A stretch of 16,365 bases of DNA from JAFHCF01 sp048497495 (GTDB lineage Bacteria; Pseudomonadota; Alphaproteobacteria; Rhizobiales; Ancalomicrobiaceae). Shown piece after piece: positions 1 to 7,544 of this stretch. Below the pieces are notes generated by a model, which had not been told where the DNA came from, ran no database searches, and saw only the letters and a program-made list of their open reading frames with translations. The DNA is taken from NCBI GenBank assembly GCA_048497495.1, contig JAFHCF010000142.1, positions 1 to 16,365 of the forward strand, read 5' to 3'. The position numbers and the translations under genes are program-made. Position 1 is the stretch's first letter; the number at the start of each line of letters is the position of its first letter.

Positions 1-35
1 CGAGAGACGCCGACGAAGAGTTTCGGAGAGCCCCC

Positions 36-641
36 ATGGACAAGTTCACGACGCTGACCGGCGTGGCCGCCCCCCTGCCGATCGTCAACATCGACACGGA
101 CATGATCATCCCCAAGCAGTTCTTGAAGACGATCGAGCGCACCGGCCTGGCCCGCGGCCTGTTCTACGAGATGCGCTTCGAGGAGGACGGCTCCGAGAAG
201 CCCGGCTTCGTCCTCAACCAGCCGGCCTATCGCAAGGCCCAGATCGTCGTCGCCGGCGACAATTTCGGCTGTGGATCGTCGCGCGAGCATGCCCCCTGGG
301 CGCTGCTCGACTTCGGCATCCGCTGCGTGATCTCGACCTCGTTCGCCGACATCTTCTACAACAACTGCTTCAAGAACGGCATTCTGCCGATCCGGGTCAC
401 GCCCGAGCAGATCGAGAAGCTGATGGACGACGCCGAGCGCGGCGCCAACGCCACCCTGACGGTCGATCTCGCCACCCAGGAGATTCGCGGCCCCGACGGC
501 GGCACGATCCATTTCGACATCGACCCCTTCCGCAAGCATTGCTTGCTCGAGGGTCTCGACGACATCGGCCTGACCCTGCAGAAGGCCGACAGCATCGCCA
601 CCTACGAGACCCGGACGGCGGTGTCGCGCCCCTGGGCTTGA
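36..641 (+). CDS. leuD: 3-isopropylmalate dehydratase small subunit
   Basis: Small subunit of isopropylmalate isomerase. With LeuC it converts 2-isopropylmalate to 3-isopropylmalate in leucine biosynthesis, in the cytosol. The 201-residue length is normal for the bacterial LeuD. Visible family signatures are the N-terminal DTDMIIPKQFLK block (about residues 20-31) and the swivel-domain motif GDNFGCGSSREHAPWA (residues 74-89), which contacts the substrate carboxylates. The ATG is preceded by GGAGAG with five bases between, so the start is well supported. leuC is not in the window. The gene ends before a clear intrinsic terminator, so it is the last gene of its transcript. Nothing in the sequence looks broken. 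The identification is firm. Confidence 0.97.
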   Translation: MDKFTTLTGVAAPLPIVNIDTDMIIPKQFLKTIERTGLARGLFYEMRFEEDGSEKPGFVLNQPAYRKAQIVVAGDNFGCGSSREHAPWALLDFGIRCVISTSFADIFYNNCFKNGILPIRVTPEQIEKLMDDAERGANATLTVDLATQEIRGPDGGTIHFDIDPFRKHCLLEGLDDIGLTLQKADSIATYETRTAVSRPWA

Positions 642-680
642 CGCGCGGCCCGGGCCGGGCCGACAGTCCCGAGACGACGC

Positions 681-714
681 GAGGGACGGCGCCAATGCCG
701 TCCCTTCGTCTTTT
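681..714 (+). terminator. intrinsic terminator of leuD
   Basis: A perfect 9-bp stem, AGGGACGGC (682-690) pairing with GCCGTCCCT (697-705), has a six-base loop and is followed by a pyrimidine-rich tract ending in TTTT (706-714). It lies 40 bases after the leuD stop. Confidence 0.85.
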
Positions 715-762
715 CCGGCGTCCACCCGGTGAGGGACGGCGCCTCACCCGTGGATGCGCCCC

Positions 763-1389
763 ATGAGCCTCGACGTCTGGCTGATCTTCGTTCCCGCCGC
801 CTTCGCCCTCAACATGTTCCCAGGCCCCAACAACGTCCTGGCGATGACCAACGCGGCCCGCCACGGCTTCGGGACGGCGCTCCTCGCCTCCTCCGGCCGC
901 TTCCCGCCCTTCGCCACCTTCGTGCTCGGCGCGGCGATCGGGCTCGGCGCGGTGCTCGCCACCTCGGCCGAGCTCTTCGCCGCCCTGAAGCTCGCCGGCG
1001 CCGCCTATCTGATCTGGCTCGGCATCCAGATGATTCGCGCCCGCGTCTCCGACGCCCCGCGCGAGGAGGCCGACACGCGGCTCGTCACGCTGATCTCCCG
1101 CGAGTTCTGGACGGCGGCGACCAATCCCAAGGCGATGCTGGTCTTCACCGCCTTCTTCGCCCCCTTCGTCGATCCGTCGCGGCCGGCCTTCGGCCAGATC
1201 CTGGCGCTGGGCGCGGTGGCGCTCGGCCTCGAATTGGTCGCGGTGACGATCTATGCTTTCGCCGGCGGCCACATCGGCCGCTTCACCCGATCGAACCGCG
1301 CCATGGCGACGATCGATCGGATCTCCGGCGCCGCCCTGATCGCCGCCGGCATCGCCCTTCTCTTCGCCCGCCGTCCGGCGAGCGTGTGA
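763..1389 (+). CDS. LysE family amino acid exporter (first copy)
   Basis: Inner-membrane exporter of the LysE/RhtB family, which expels amino acids or related metabolites using the proton gradient. The substrate cannot be read from the sequence. Characteristic features are the N-terminal helix followed by NMFPGPNNVLAM, a helix with the GAAYLIWLG pattern, and five to six hydrophobic segments over about 208 residues, a normal length. The start at 763 gives the usual family opening MSLDxWL. An in-frame ATG nine bases upstream (754) is also possible, and neither has a strong ribosome binding site. The RidA-like gene begins 25 bases downstream, so the two are probably co-transcribed. A second LysE-type gene lies at 6001. 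Confidence 0.92.
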   Translation: MSLDVWLIFVPAAFALNMFPGPNNVLAMTNAARHGFGTALLASSGRFPPFATFVLGAAIGLGAVLATSAELFAALKLAGAAYLIWLGIQMIRARVSDAPREEADTRLVTLISREFWTAATNPKAMLVFTAFFAPFVDPSRPAFGQILALGAVALGLELVAVTIYAFAGGHIGRFTRSNRAMATIDRISGAALIAAGIALLFARRPASV

Positions 1390-1414
1390 TCCCGTCTCGC
1401 GAAAGGATGAATCG

Positions 1415-1813
1415 ATGACCACCCGTCGTCTCGTCTCCACCGGCTCGCCCTTCGAGAAGGTCGCCGGCTATTCCCGCGCCGTGGCGCAGGGCGAATGGTG
1501 CTGGGTCTCCGGCACCACCGGCTACGACTACGCCGCCATGGTGATGCCCGAGAGCATCGAGGACCAGACCCACAACGCCATGGCGACCATCACCAAGGCC
1601 TTGAACGAGGCCGGCTTCCTCCTCCAGGACGTCGTCCGCGTGGTCTATTACATCACCGACGCGTCGATGATGGACGTGGTCTTCCCGATCGTCGGCGAGT
1701 TCTTCGCCGACGTCCGCCCCGCCGCGACGATGATCGTCTGCGGTCTGGTCAAGCCGGAGATGAAGATCGAGGTCGAGGTCACCGCCAAGCGCCGGGAATG
1801 GCCGACCACCTGA
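1415..1813 (+). CDS. RidA/YjgF/UK114 family protein
   Basis: Predicted soluble trimeric protein of the RidA superfamily. Archetypal RidA hydrolyses reactive enamine/imine intermediates such as 2-aminoacrylate, made by PLP enzymes. The 132-residue length fits a single RidA domain. The arginine that binds the substrate carboxylate in RidA is present (R101 in VRPAATM), and the C-terminal KPEMKIEVEV segment carries the usual glutamate (E119). The region around residues 28-45 departs somewhat from archetypal RidA, so it may belong to a Rid subfamily without proven deaminase activity. The ATG has AAAGGA upstream at good spacing. Coupling to the LysE-type exporter suggests an amino-acid housekeeping or detoxification pair, which is inference. 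Confidence 0.93.
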   Translation: MTTRRLVSTGSPFEKVAGYSRAVAQGEWCWVSGTTGYDYAAMVMPESIEDQTHNAMATITKALNEAGFLLQDVVRVVYYITDASMMDVVFPIVGEFFADVRPAATMIVCGLVKPEMKIEVEVTAKRREWPTT

Positions 1814-1958
1814 GGGCGACGGGCGCGGCCGGAGCGGCGGGACCTCCCGCGCTCGCGACCTGAGCGGACGACGTCCCTTCGGCGTCGGGCTCCACCCACG
1901 TCGATCGACCCCGCGTGGGGCTCGAACCGAGCGCCACGCGATCGGACACGGAGACGAC

Positions 1959-2729
1959 ATGTCGAGTTTTCTCGCCAACGCCAGCGATCTGGTGGTGCTG
2001 TTGACGTTGGCTCTGGTGTCGGTGGGAACGGCGCTCGGCATCGCCGCGCTCGCTCATCGTTTCTTCTTCGCGTCGCGCGTCGACGAGATCGATCCGCATT
2101 CCAAGCTGCTCGACCTGGTCCACGGCAGCCTCCTCGCCTTCATCACCTTCATGCTGGCGATCTCGGTGACCGAGGTGCGGTCGAACTTCGGCAAGGCCGA
2201 CGACGCGGTGTCGCGCGAGGCGACGCACATCGCCTCGCTCGACCGTGAGATCGGCGAGTTCGACCCTGCCTGGGTGGCCGAGACCCGACCGCTGCTGCGC
2301 CGCTACGTCGAGCAGGTGGCATCGAACGAATGGCCGCGTCTGGCGGCCCCGAAGCCGAGCCTCGCCCCCGAAGCGCAGACGACCCTCGACGAACTGCTCG
2401 GGCAATTGCGCCAGGTGCCGGCGAGCGAGAGCAGTCGCAACGCCCTGCTCGCCCGGCACGACACGATCGAACTCGATCGCGCCATCCGTTACGAGCACGC
2501 CACCCGTTCGGTGCCACGGGTGTTCTGGCTGCTGATCGGCGGCTTCCTGGTCGGCGCCATGATGATGAACGGTCGCTACGGCCAGAGCTTCCTCACCCGG
2601 ACGCTGATCACCATCCATTTCTCGGCCATCGGCCTGTCGCTGGCGCTGATCCTGATCCTCGACGCGCCGTTCCGCGGCGAGACTTCGATCTCGCCGGCGC
2701 CGTTGGTGCAGGCGGTCCGACGGATCTGA
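1959..2729 (+). CDS. DUF4239 / bestrophin-like membrane protein
   Basis: Predicted inner-membrane protein of 256 residues with four hydrophobic helices at about 10-33, 55-70, 187-204 and 215-236. A roughly 115-residue soluble segment separates helix pairs 1-2 and 3-4. This layout and the DLVHGSLLAFITFMLA and GRYGQS regions match my memory of the DUF4239 family, sometimes labelled bestrophin-like. Its biochemical role is not established. The middle segment is rich in E, R and L and could form helical bundles. The ATG has GGAGA six bases upstream. The stop lies three bases from the convergent tam stop, with no terminator between them. Family assignment is by pattern only. Confidence 0.85.
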   Translation: MSSFLANASDLVVLLTLALVSVGTALGIAALAHRFFFASRVDEIDPHSKLLDLVHGSLLAFITFMLAISVTEVRSNFGKADDAVSREATHIASLDREIGEFDPAWVAETRPLLRRYVEQVASNEWPRLAAPKPSLAPEAQTTLDELLGQLRQVPASESSRNALLARHDTIELDRAIRYEHATRSVPRVFWLLIGGFLVGAMMMNGRYGQSFLTRTLITIHFSAIGLSLALILILDAPFRGETSISPAPLVQAVRRI

Positions 2730-2732
2730 GGC

Positions 2733-3506
2733 TCAACGCCCGACGGCGACGAGGAAGCGGCGCGGAAAGCGGAACATCACGCGCCCGTCGCGGGTCGGCG
2801 GATAGGCCGCCGCGACCCGCGCGGTGTAGCGGGCGAGATAGTCCGCCCGCCCGGCCTCGTCGAGCGGATCGAGGAAGGGCCTCAAGCCCGTCGATCGCAC
2901 CATCTCGACGATCTTCGAAGCCCCTTCGAGCGGATGGACATAGGTCGTCCGCCACAGGTCGATCGCCACGCACGACGGCGCCAGCACGTCCCAGGTCTCG
3001 ACGTCGCCGAGGAGCTTCGTCCGCGCCCCGGCCGCATCGGCGAGACGCGCCGCGAAGTCCGCCTCGGCCGCCACCGCCCGCATCGCCGCATGGCTCGGCT
3101 CGTCGAGACTGTCCGGCATCTGCACGGCGAGCACGCCGCCGGGACGGAGCCACCCCATCAGGCGCGGCAGCAGCCGCTGGTGATCGGGGATCCACTGCAA
3201 CGTCGCGTTGGAGAAGACCAGATCGACCGGCGCCTCCGACGTGAAACTCGCCCCGTCGGCGATCTCGAAGCGCGCGCCCGGCACCGCCTCCCGCGCCGCC
3301 GCGATCATCGCCGGCGAGGTGTCGATGCCGAGCACGTCCGCGTTCGGCCAACGCGCCAGCAGCGGCGCCGTCGACGCCCCCGCCCCACAGCCGAGATCGA
3401 CGATCCGCGCCGGCGCCTCGAGCGGCACGCGCGCCAAGAGGTCGTGGACCGGGCGCGCCCGCTCGTCGGCGAAACGGGCATAGAGTTCGGGGTTCCAGTC
3501 GGACAT
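2733..3506 (-). CDS. tam: trans-aconitate 2-methyltransferase
   Basis: SAM-dependent methyltransferase that esterifies trans-aconitate, an inhibitory by-product arising spontaneously from cis-aconitate, and so protects aconitase and the TCA cycle. It is cytosolic. The 257-residue product opens with MSDWNPELYARF, nearly identical to the start of E. coli Tam. It has SAM motif I VDLGCGAG (residues 36-43), the acidic residue D62 after strand 2, FSNATLQWIPDH (98-109), VLAVQMPD and DLWRTTYVHPL, all in the family order. The reading frame stays open upstream, but the ATG at 3506 has AGGAG five bases away and matches the family start. It sits downstream of asd but is separated from it by a terminator, so it probably has its own promoter. 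Confidence 0.95.
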   Translation of the reverse strand: MSDWNPELYARFADERARPVHDLLARVPLEAPARIVDLGCGAGASTAPLLARWPNADVLGIDTSPAMIAAAREAVPGARFEIADGASFTSEAPVDLVFSNATLQWIPDHQRLLPRLMGWLRPGGVLAVQMPDSLDEPSHAAMRAVAAEADFAARLADAAGARTKLLGDVETWDVLAPSCVAIDLWRTTYVHPLEGASKIVEMVRSTGLRPFLDPLDEAGRADYLARYTARVAAAYPPTRDGRVMFRFPRRFLVAVGR

Positions 3507-3604
3507 GGGGGCTCCTGATCGACGAAGTCGATGGGCCAAGAGACTACAAACCGATCCGATCGTCGAGACGGTCTCGGGTCCCGGCAGCACCCACCGGCTC
3601 GATG

Positions 3605-3632
3605 CCCGAGGAACGCCCGAGGAACGCCCGAG
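3605..3632. repeat. 11-bp tandem repeat, about 2.5 copies
   Basis: CCCGAGGAACG occurs twice in a row (3605-3615, 3616-3626), followed by CCCGAG (3627-3632). It lies between tam and the asd terminator and has no evident function. Confidence 0.6.
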
Positions 3633-3635
3633 CCC

Positions 3636-3669
3636 CGAAAACAAAATCGGCGCCCTCTCGGGCGCCGAT
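3636..3669 (-). terminator. intrinsic terminator of asd
   Basis: Read on the minus strand, a perfect 10-bp stem (ATCGGCGCCC pairing with GGGCGCCGAT, 3646-3669, loop of four) is followed by TTTGTTTTC. It lies 25 bases after the asd stop and insulates tam from asd. Confidence 0.9.
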
Positions 3670-3693
3670 CGAACTCTCTCCGGCGAAACCGCC

Positions 3694-4734
3694 TCACGCC
3701 ACCTTCTTCGGGGTCTTCGGGGTGATCAGCTTGCGGTTGATCAGCACTTCGGCGATCTGGATGGCGTTGAGCGCCGCGCCCTTGCGCAGGTTGTCGGAGA
3801 CGCACCAGAAGGCGAGGCCGTTCTCCACCGTGGTGTCCTCGCGGATGCGGGAGATGTAGGTCGCGTCCTCGCCCGCCGCCTCGTAGGGCGTGATGTAGCC
3901 ACCCGGCTCGTGCTTGTCGATCACCAGGCAACCCGGCGCCTCGCGCAGGATGTCGCGCGCCTCGTCGGCGTTGACGGTGCGCTCGAACTCGACATTGACC
4001 GATTCGGAATGCGAGATGAACACCGGCACGCGGACGCAAGTTGCGGTCAGCTTGATCTTCGGATCGAGGATCTTCTTGGTCTCCGCCATCATCTTCCACT
4101 CTTCCTTGGTGAAGCCGTCTTCCATGAAGACGTCGATCTGGGGAATGAGGTTGAAGGCGATGCGCTTGGGGAACTTCTTCGGCTCGACCGGATCGGTGAC
4201 GAAGACGGCCCGAGTCTGGGTGAAGAGCTCGTCCATGGCGTCCTTGCCGGCGCCCGACACCGACTGGTAGGTCGAGACGACGACGCGCTTGATCTTGTAC
4301 TCGTCGTGGAGCGGCTTGAGCGCGACGACGAGCTGGGCGGTCGAGCAGTTGGGATTGGCGATGATGTTCTTCTTGCGGAAGCCGACGATGGCGTCGGCGT
4401 TCACTTCCGGAACGATCAGCGGCACCTCGGCGTCGTAACGCCAGGCCGAGGAATTGTCGATGACGACGCAGCCTTGGGCGGCGATCTTCGGCGACCACTC
4501 CTTCGACACCGTACCGCCCGCCGACATCAGGCAGATGTCGGTGTCGGAGAAGTCGTAGTTGTCGAGCACCTTGGTCTTCAGCGTCTTGTCGCCGAAGGAG
4601 ACCTCCGTGCCGAGCGAGCGGTGGGAGGCGAGCGCCACGACTTCCCGGACGGGAAATCCGCGCTCGGCCAGGATGTCGAGCATCTCACGACCCACGTTGC
4701 CGGTGGCACCGACGATTGCGACCTTGTACGCCAT
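3694..4734 (-). CDS. asd: aspartate-semialdehyde dehydrogenase
   Basis: NADPH-dependent enzyme that reduces aspartyl phosphate to aspartate semialdehyde. This is the branch point to lysine/diaminopimelate, threonine and methionine. The 346-residue length is normal. Key elements are the nucleotide-binding GATGNVG (residues 9-15), the catalytic cysteine C130 in NPNCST, the SGAGKDAMDEL region (160-170), and the catalytic histidine H242 in RVPVFISHSES, where R235 contacts the substrate. These put it in the classical Gram-negative/alpha class. The ATG is preceded by a purine-rich GAGAG and by a tiny leader ORF that ends three bases before it. A strong terminator follows. The assignment is firm. 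Confidence 0.97.
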   Translation of the reverse strand: MAYKVAIVGATGNVGREMLDILAERGFPVREVVALASHRSLGTEVSFGDKTLKTKVLDNYDFSDTDICLMSAGGTVSKEWSPKIAAQGCVVIDNSSAWRYDAEVPLIVPEVNADAIVGFRKKNIIANPNCSTAQLVVALKPLHDEYKIKRVVVSTYQSVSGAGKDAMDELFTQTRAVFVTDPVEPKKFPKRIAFNLIPQIDVFMEDGFTKEEWKMMAETKKILDPKIKLTATCVRVPVFISHSESVNVEFERTVNADEARDILREAPGCLVIDKHEPGGYITPYEAAGEDATYISRIREDTTVENGLAFWCVSDNLRKGAALNAIQIAEVLINRKLITPKTPKKVA

Positions 4735-4737
4735 CTC

Positions 4738-4758
4738 TCAAAATCCTCGGATGTTCAT
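4738..4758 (-). other. possible six-codon leader ORF before asd
   Basis: ATG (4758-4756) starts the peptide MNIRGF and ends with TGA three bases before the asd ATG. A very strong Shine-Dalgarno-like GGGAGAGAGG lies directly upstream. It could couple translation into asd. It could also be chance, with the purine tract simply serving asd. Confidence 0.3.
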
Positions 4759-5082
4759 CCTCTCTCCCGTTTCGACAGAGGACCGGGGGGATCGCTTTTT
4801 CGAGGGGTCGAGAAAGGGAACCGTTCGGTCCTCCGCTGCTCCCGTCACCCGCCGGGAGAGAGCATGCGGGAGGTCGAGAGCCTGCGTCAGCCGGCGACTT
4901 TCGTCGCCGTCGTCATGGTCGTTTTGGTTTTCGTCGTGATGACGAGCGACATGACCGACAGAGATCCCGAACAGTTGCTTGGCCCGCGGCACGGGCTCGC
5001 GACCGAAAAGCCCGAAAAGACCGGAGAAGTCAAGGGCGCCAAGGCCACATCCGCGACGAGATCGACCCTCGCCCCGCCCGGT
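4759..5082. other. intergenic region, about 320 bp, between asd and the PAP2 gene
   Basis: Both flanking genes are on the minus strand, so this must hold the 3' end of the PAP2 transcript and probably the asd promoter. A perfect 7-bp hairpin (CGGCGAC, loop TTTC, GTCGCCG, 4892-4909) is visible but has no T-tract, so it is not a convincing terminator. I see no RNA gene and no convincing promoter hexamers. A short plus-strand hydrophobic reading frame from 4864 was considered and rejected. Confidence 0.5.
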
Positions 5083-5910
5083 TCAACTCCCCCGCCCGAG
5101 CCACGTCGCCGGCGCCCGCATCCCCCGAAGCACGCGTTCGCCCGCCCACGCCAGCGCCTCGTCGATGCGCGCTTCCGTCCTCGGCCCGATTCGCTCCAGG
5201 AAGACGGCGCGGCAGCCGAGCACCACCGCCGCCACGAGGCCCCAGGCGATCATCACGTCGGAGAGGAAATGGCCGCCGAATGCCATGCGGTTGAGCGAGA
5301 TGGCGAGGGTCCAGGCGATCACCGTGATCACCGTCGCCCGCCGCCACCGCTCCGGCACGACGAAGGCGAAGGCCATCAGCCACATCGCGCTCGACGCCTC
5401 GCCGGAGGGAAACGAGCAGTTGGAGACGCAGGCGCCGCCCGGCACCCAGGCCGGAAAGAAGGTCATCGACCCGCCGAGGTCGGCGATCTGCCAGGGTCGC
5501 GGCCGCCCCCAGAACGCCTTGAGGATCGAATTGACCAGGATGCCCGGGCCGAGCGCCATCGAGGCGGAGAGAAACATCAGTTTGCGCGTCGACAGGGCCC
5601 GCGACAGCATCGGCACGAAGAGCTTGCCGAGCCAGGCGAGGATGAGCGAGACGACGACGATCCTGGTCACAGCCATGCCGGCGAGCCGGAAATCGACCAG
5701 CACCGCGACCTTCTCCGCCGGAAAGCGGTCGCCGGCGAAGAACAGCGCGGCGACGGCGACGTCGAAGCGCGGAAAGGTCAACGCCAGGACCGAGACGAAA
5801 CCGGTCGCGGCGAGCGTCGAGCGCAGCGGATGGGCCCGCGCGAAGCCCCGCGCCGCCGCCGTCGCCCGGCCGAGCCTCGCCCCGATCTCGCTCCAGATCC
5901 CGCCGTCCAC
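5083..5910 (-). CDS. PAP2-family membrane phosphatase (PSGE variant)
   Basis: Integral membrane protein of the type 2 phosphatidic acid phosphatase (PAP2) superfamily, which removes phosphate from lipids such as lipid A, phosphatidylglycerol phosphate or undecaprenyl diphosphate. The substrate is unknown. Visible motifs are K131-x6-R138-P139 (KAFWGRPRP), PSGE at 168-171 and R208-x5-H214-x3-D218 (RMAFGGHFLSD), with about six hydrophobic helices. In the standard second motif the last residue is histidine (PSGH); here it is glutamate. I chose the GTG at 5910 because AGGAG lies seven bases upstream. An ATG at 5940 would add ten residues but has a poor binding site. The product is 275 residues. 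It is divergent from the LysE-type gene at 6001. Confidence 0.9.
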   Translation of the reverse strand: MDGGIWSEIGARLGRATAAARGFARAHPLRSTLAATGFVSVLALTFPRFDVAVAALFFAGDRFPAEKVAVLVDFRLAGMAVTRIVVVSLILAWLGKLFVPMLSRALSTRKLMFLSASMALGPGILVNSILKAFWGRPRPWQIADLGGSMTFFPAWVPGGACVSNCSFPSGEASSAMWLMAFAFVVPERWRRATVITVIAWTLAISLNRMAFGGHFLSDVMIAWGLVAAVVLGCRAVFLERIGPRTEARIDEALAWAGERVLRGMRAPATWLGRGS

Positions 5911-6000
5911 ATCGCCTCTCCTCGAAGACCTCTTCGACATGTACTCTGCCGTCGCAGCCCATGGAAGACTGCCGGCGACACCGGCGCCCCGGAGTGACCG

Positions 6001-6657
6001 ATGCTCGCCACCACCCTCGCCGAACGCCTGCCGGACCTCGCCACCGTCGCCACCTATGCCGTGGCGGTGCTGCTCCTGGTCTTCACCCCCGGCCCCGACA
6101 TGGCGCTCTTTCTCGGGCGAACGCTGGCGAGCGGCCGCGCCGTCGGCCTCGCGGCGCTGGCCGGCACCACCGCCGGCCTCTATGTCCATACCGCCTTCGC
6201 GGCTCTCGGCCTCTCCGCCCTCCTCGCCGCCTCGCCCGCCGCCTTCGCGGCGCTGAAATGGGCGGGGGCCGCCTATCTGGTCTTCCTCGCCGCCCAGACG
6301 CTGCGCCACGGCTCGGCCTTCGAGGTACGACCCGGCGCGCCCGAGGTGGTGTCGCTCGGACGCGCCTTTCTCACCGGGCTCGGCGTCAACGTCCTCAACC
6401 CGAAGATCGTCTTGTTCTTCGTGACCTTCCTGCCGCAGTTCGTCGCCGCGAGCGATCCGCATGCCGCGACCAAGCTCGCGGTTCTCGGCGGGCTCTACGG
6501 CCTGATCGGCGCGCCCTTCTGCGTGCTGCTGATCCTCGGCGCCGAGCGGGTCTCGGCCACTTTCGCCGCCTCCGCCCGACTGAGGCGCGGCCTCGACTAC
6601 GCCACCGCCGGCCTCTTCGGCGCCTTCGCCGCCAAGCTGGCGCTGTGGCGCGGCTGA
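6001..6657 (+). CDS. LysE family exporter (second copy)
   Basis: A 218-residue inner-membrane exporter of the LysE/RhtB family, probably exporting an amino acid or a related small molecule. The family signature VFTPGPDMALFLGR appears near residues 26-39, KWAGAAYLVFLA in the third helix region, and GLGVNVLNPKIVLFFVTFLPQF near the middle, which is the conserved NPK helix. About six hydrophobic segments fit. The ATG has GGAG seven bases upstream. It is clearly diverged from the exporter at 763 and is not a recent duplicate. The 3' end meets the convergent yciB gene with 16 bases between. The substrate cannot be inferred. Confidence 0.93.
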   Translation: MLATTLAERLPDLATVATYAVAVLLLVFTPGPDMALFLGRTLASGRAVGLAALAGTTAGLYVHTAFAALGLSALLAASPAAFAALKWAGAAYLVFLAAQTLRHGSAFEVRPGAPEVVSLGRAFLTGLGVNVLNPKIVLFFVTFLPQFVAASDPHAATKLAVLGGLYGLIGAPFCVLLILGAERVSATFAASARLRRGLDYATAGLFGAFAAKLALWRG

Positions 6658-6673
6658 GACCGCGGAACGGCGG

Positions 6674-7297
6674 TCAGCCCGAGGCTTCCTCGTCGCCGGT
6701 CTCGATCGAATGGCGCTGGATCAGCGGCATCTGGAGAAGCGCGAAGACGAAGGTGATCGGGATCATGCCGAAGGCCTTGAAGGCGACCCAGGTGTCGGTG
6801 GAGAAGCTGCGCCACACCCATTCGTTGAGGACGGCGAGCGCCAGAAAGAACAGCGCCCAGCGCAGCGTCAGCTTGCGCCAGCCGTCCGCGTCGAGATCGA
6901 AAGCCGATTCGAAGACGATGCCGAGCAGCGACTTGCCGAAGGCGAGCCCGCCGATGAGCGCCGCGCCGAAGATCGTGTAGATGATCGTCGGCTTGATCTT
7001 GATGAAGGTCTCGTCCTGGAGGATCAGGGTCAGCGAGCCGAAGACCGTGACCACCACCGCCGAGACCAGCGGCATGATCGCGATCCGGCGGTAGAGCACC
7101 CAGGACAGAACCAACGCGACGATCGTCGCGGCCATGAAGACGCCGGTGGCGAGAAACAGCCCGTGGGTCTTGCTGGTCGCCGCATTGGTGGCGAAGAAGA
7201 TGATGAGCGGCCCGATCTCGAGCGCCGGCTTGCGCCAATCGTGGCCGTGCTTGCCCGCCACCGCCGTCTCGCCCGATTGCTCGTCCTGCGCCGCCAT
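6674..7297 (-). CDS. yciB: YciB / septation protein A family membrane protein
   Basis: A 207-residue inner-membrane protein of the YciB (IspA, intracellular septation protein A) family, linked in other bacteria to cell envelope synthesis and division. Its molecular activity is not settled. Recognisable segments are LEIGPLIIFFATN near residue 26, the central FGSLTLILQDETFIKIKPTIIY, and LNEWVWRSFSTDTWVAFK near the C-terminus, with about five hydrophobic helices. The frame is open further upstream, but the ATG at 7297 is preceded by GAGGAG (spacing 11) and gives the family-like N-terminus with a short hydrophilic lead, so I use it. It converges with the LysE-type gene. Confidence 0.93.
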   Translation of the reverse strand: MAAQDEQSGETAVAGKHGHDWRKPALEIGPLIIFFATNAATSKTHGLFLATGVFMAATIVALVLSWVLYRRIAIMPLVSAVVVTVFGSLTLILQDETFIKIKPTIIYTIFGAALIGGLAFGKSLLGIVFESAFDLDADGWRKLTLRWALFFLALAVLNEWVWRSFSTDTWVAFKAFGMIPITFVFALLQMPLIQRHSIETGDEEASG

Positions 7298-7461
7298 GCC
7301 CGATCCCACTCCTCGATGCCGTCCCGCCCGTCGCGGCCGGTCGCCTTCTGCCCTTAACACATGGGGCCCCCACCCGTCGCGGGGAAGAGGCCGGTGGTTC
7401 GATCGAGACGGAGGGTTCCCATCCGCCGCGTGAATCGGAACCACCATCCGATCGACCACGC

Positions 7462-7499
7462 GGTTCGATCGCGAGGCGGCGTTTCGCCTCGGTCGAACC
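7462..7499. repeat. long imperfect hairpin before the methyltransferase-like gene
   Basis: GGTTCGA (7462-7468) pairs with TCGAACC (7493-7499), and inside it CGAGGCG (7472-7478) pairs with CGCCTCG (7485-7491) around a six-base loop, with a small bulge between the stems. GGTTCGATCG is also present at 7396-7405 as a direct repeat. There is no T-tract after the hairpin on the plus strand. It may be an operator or a leader RNA structure. Confidence 0.5.
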
Positions 7500-7544
7500 T
7501 TGCTCTAGGCTCACGGGACCGATTCGGACCCCGAGAGGCCGCCC

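Noticed and set aside
4892..4909. Perfect 7-bp hairpin as a terminator
   Set aside because: No T-tract on either strand.
4864..4992. Possible small membrane protein starting MREVESLRQPATFV with a good ribosome binding site
   Set aside because: There is a hydrophobic stretch, but the frame has no stop until it runs far antisense into the PAP2 gene, so a small protein does not fit.
3505..5997. 830-codon plus-strand open frame
   Set aside because: It lies antisense to tam, asd and the PAP2 gene, which have clear family motifs. Its translation is low-complexity and Arg/His/Glu-rich, typical of a GC-rich shadow frame.
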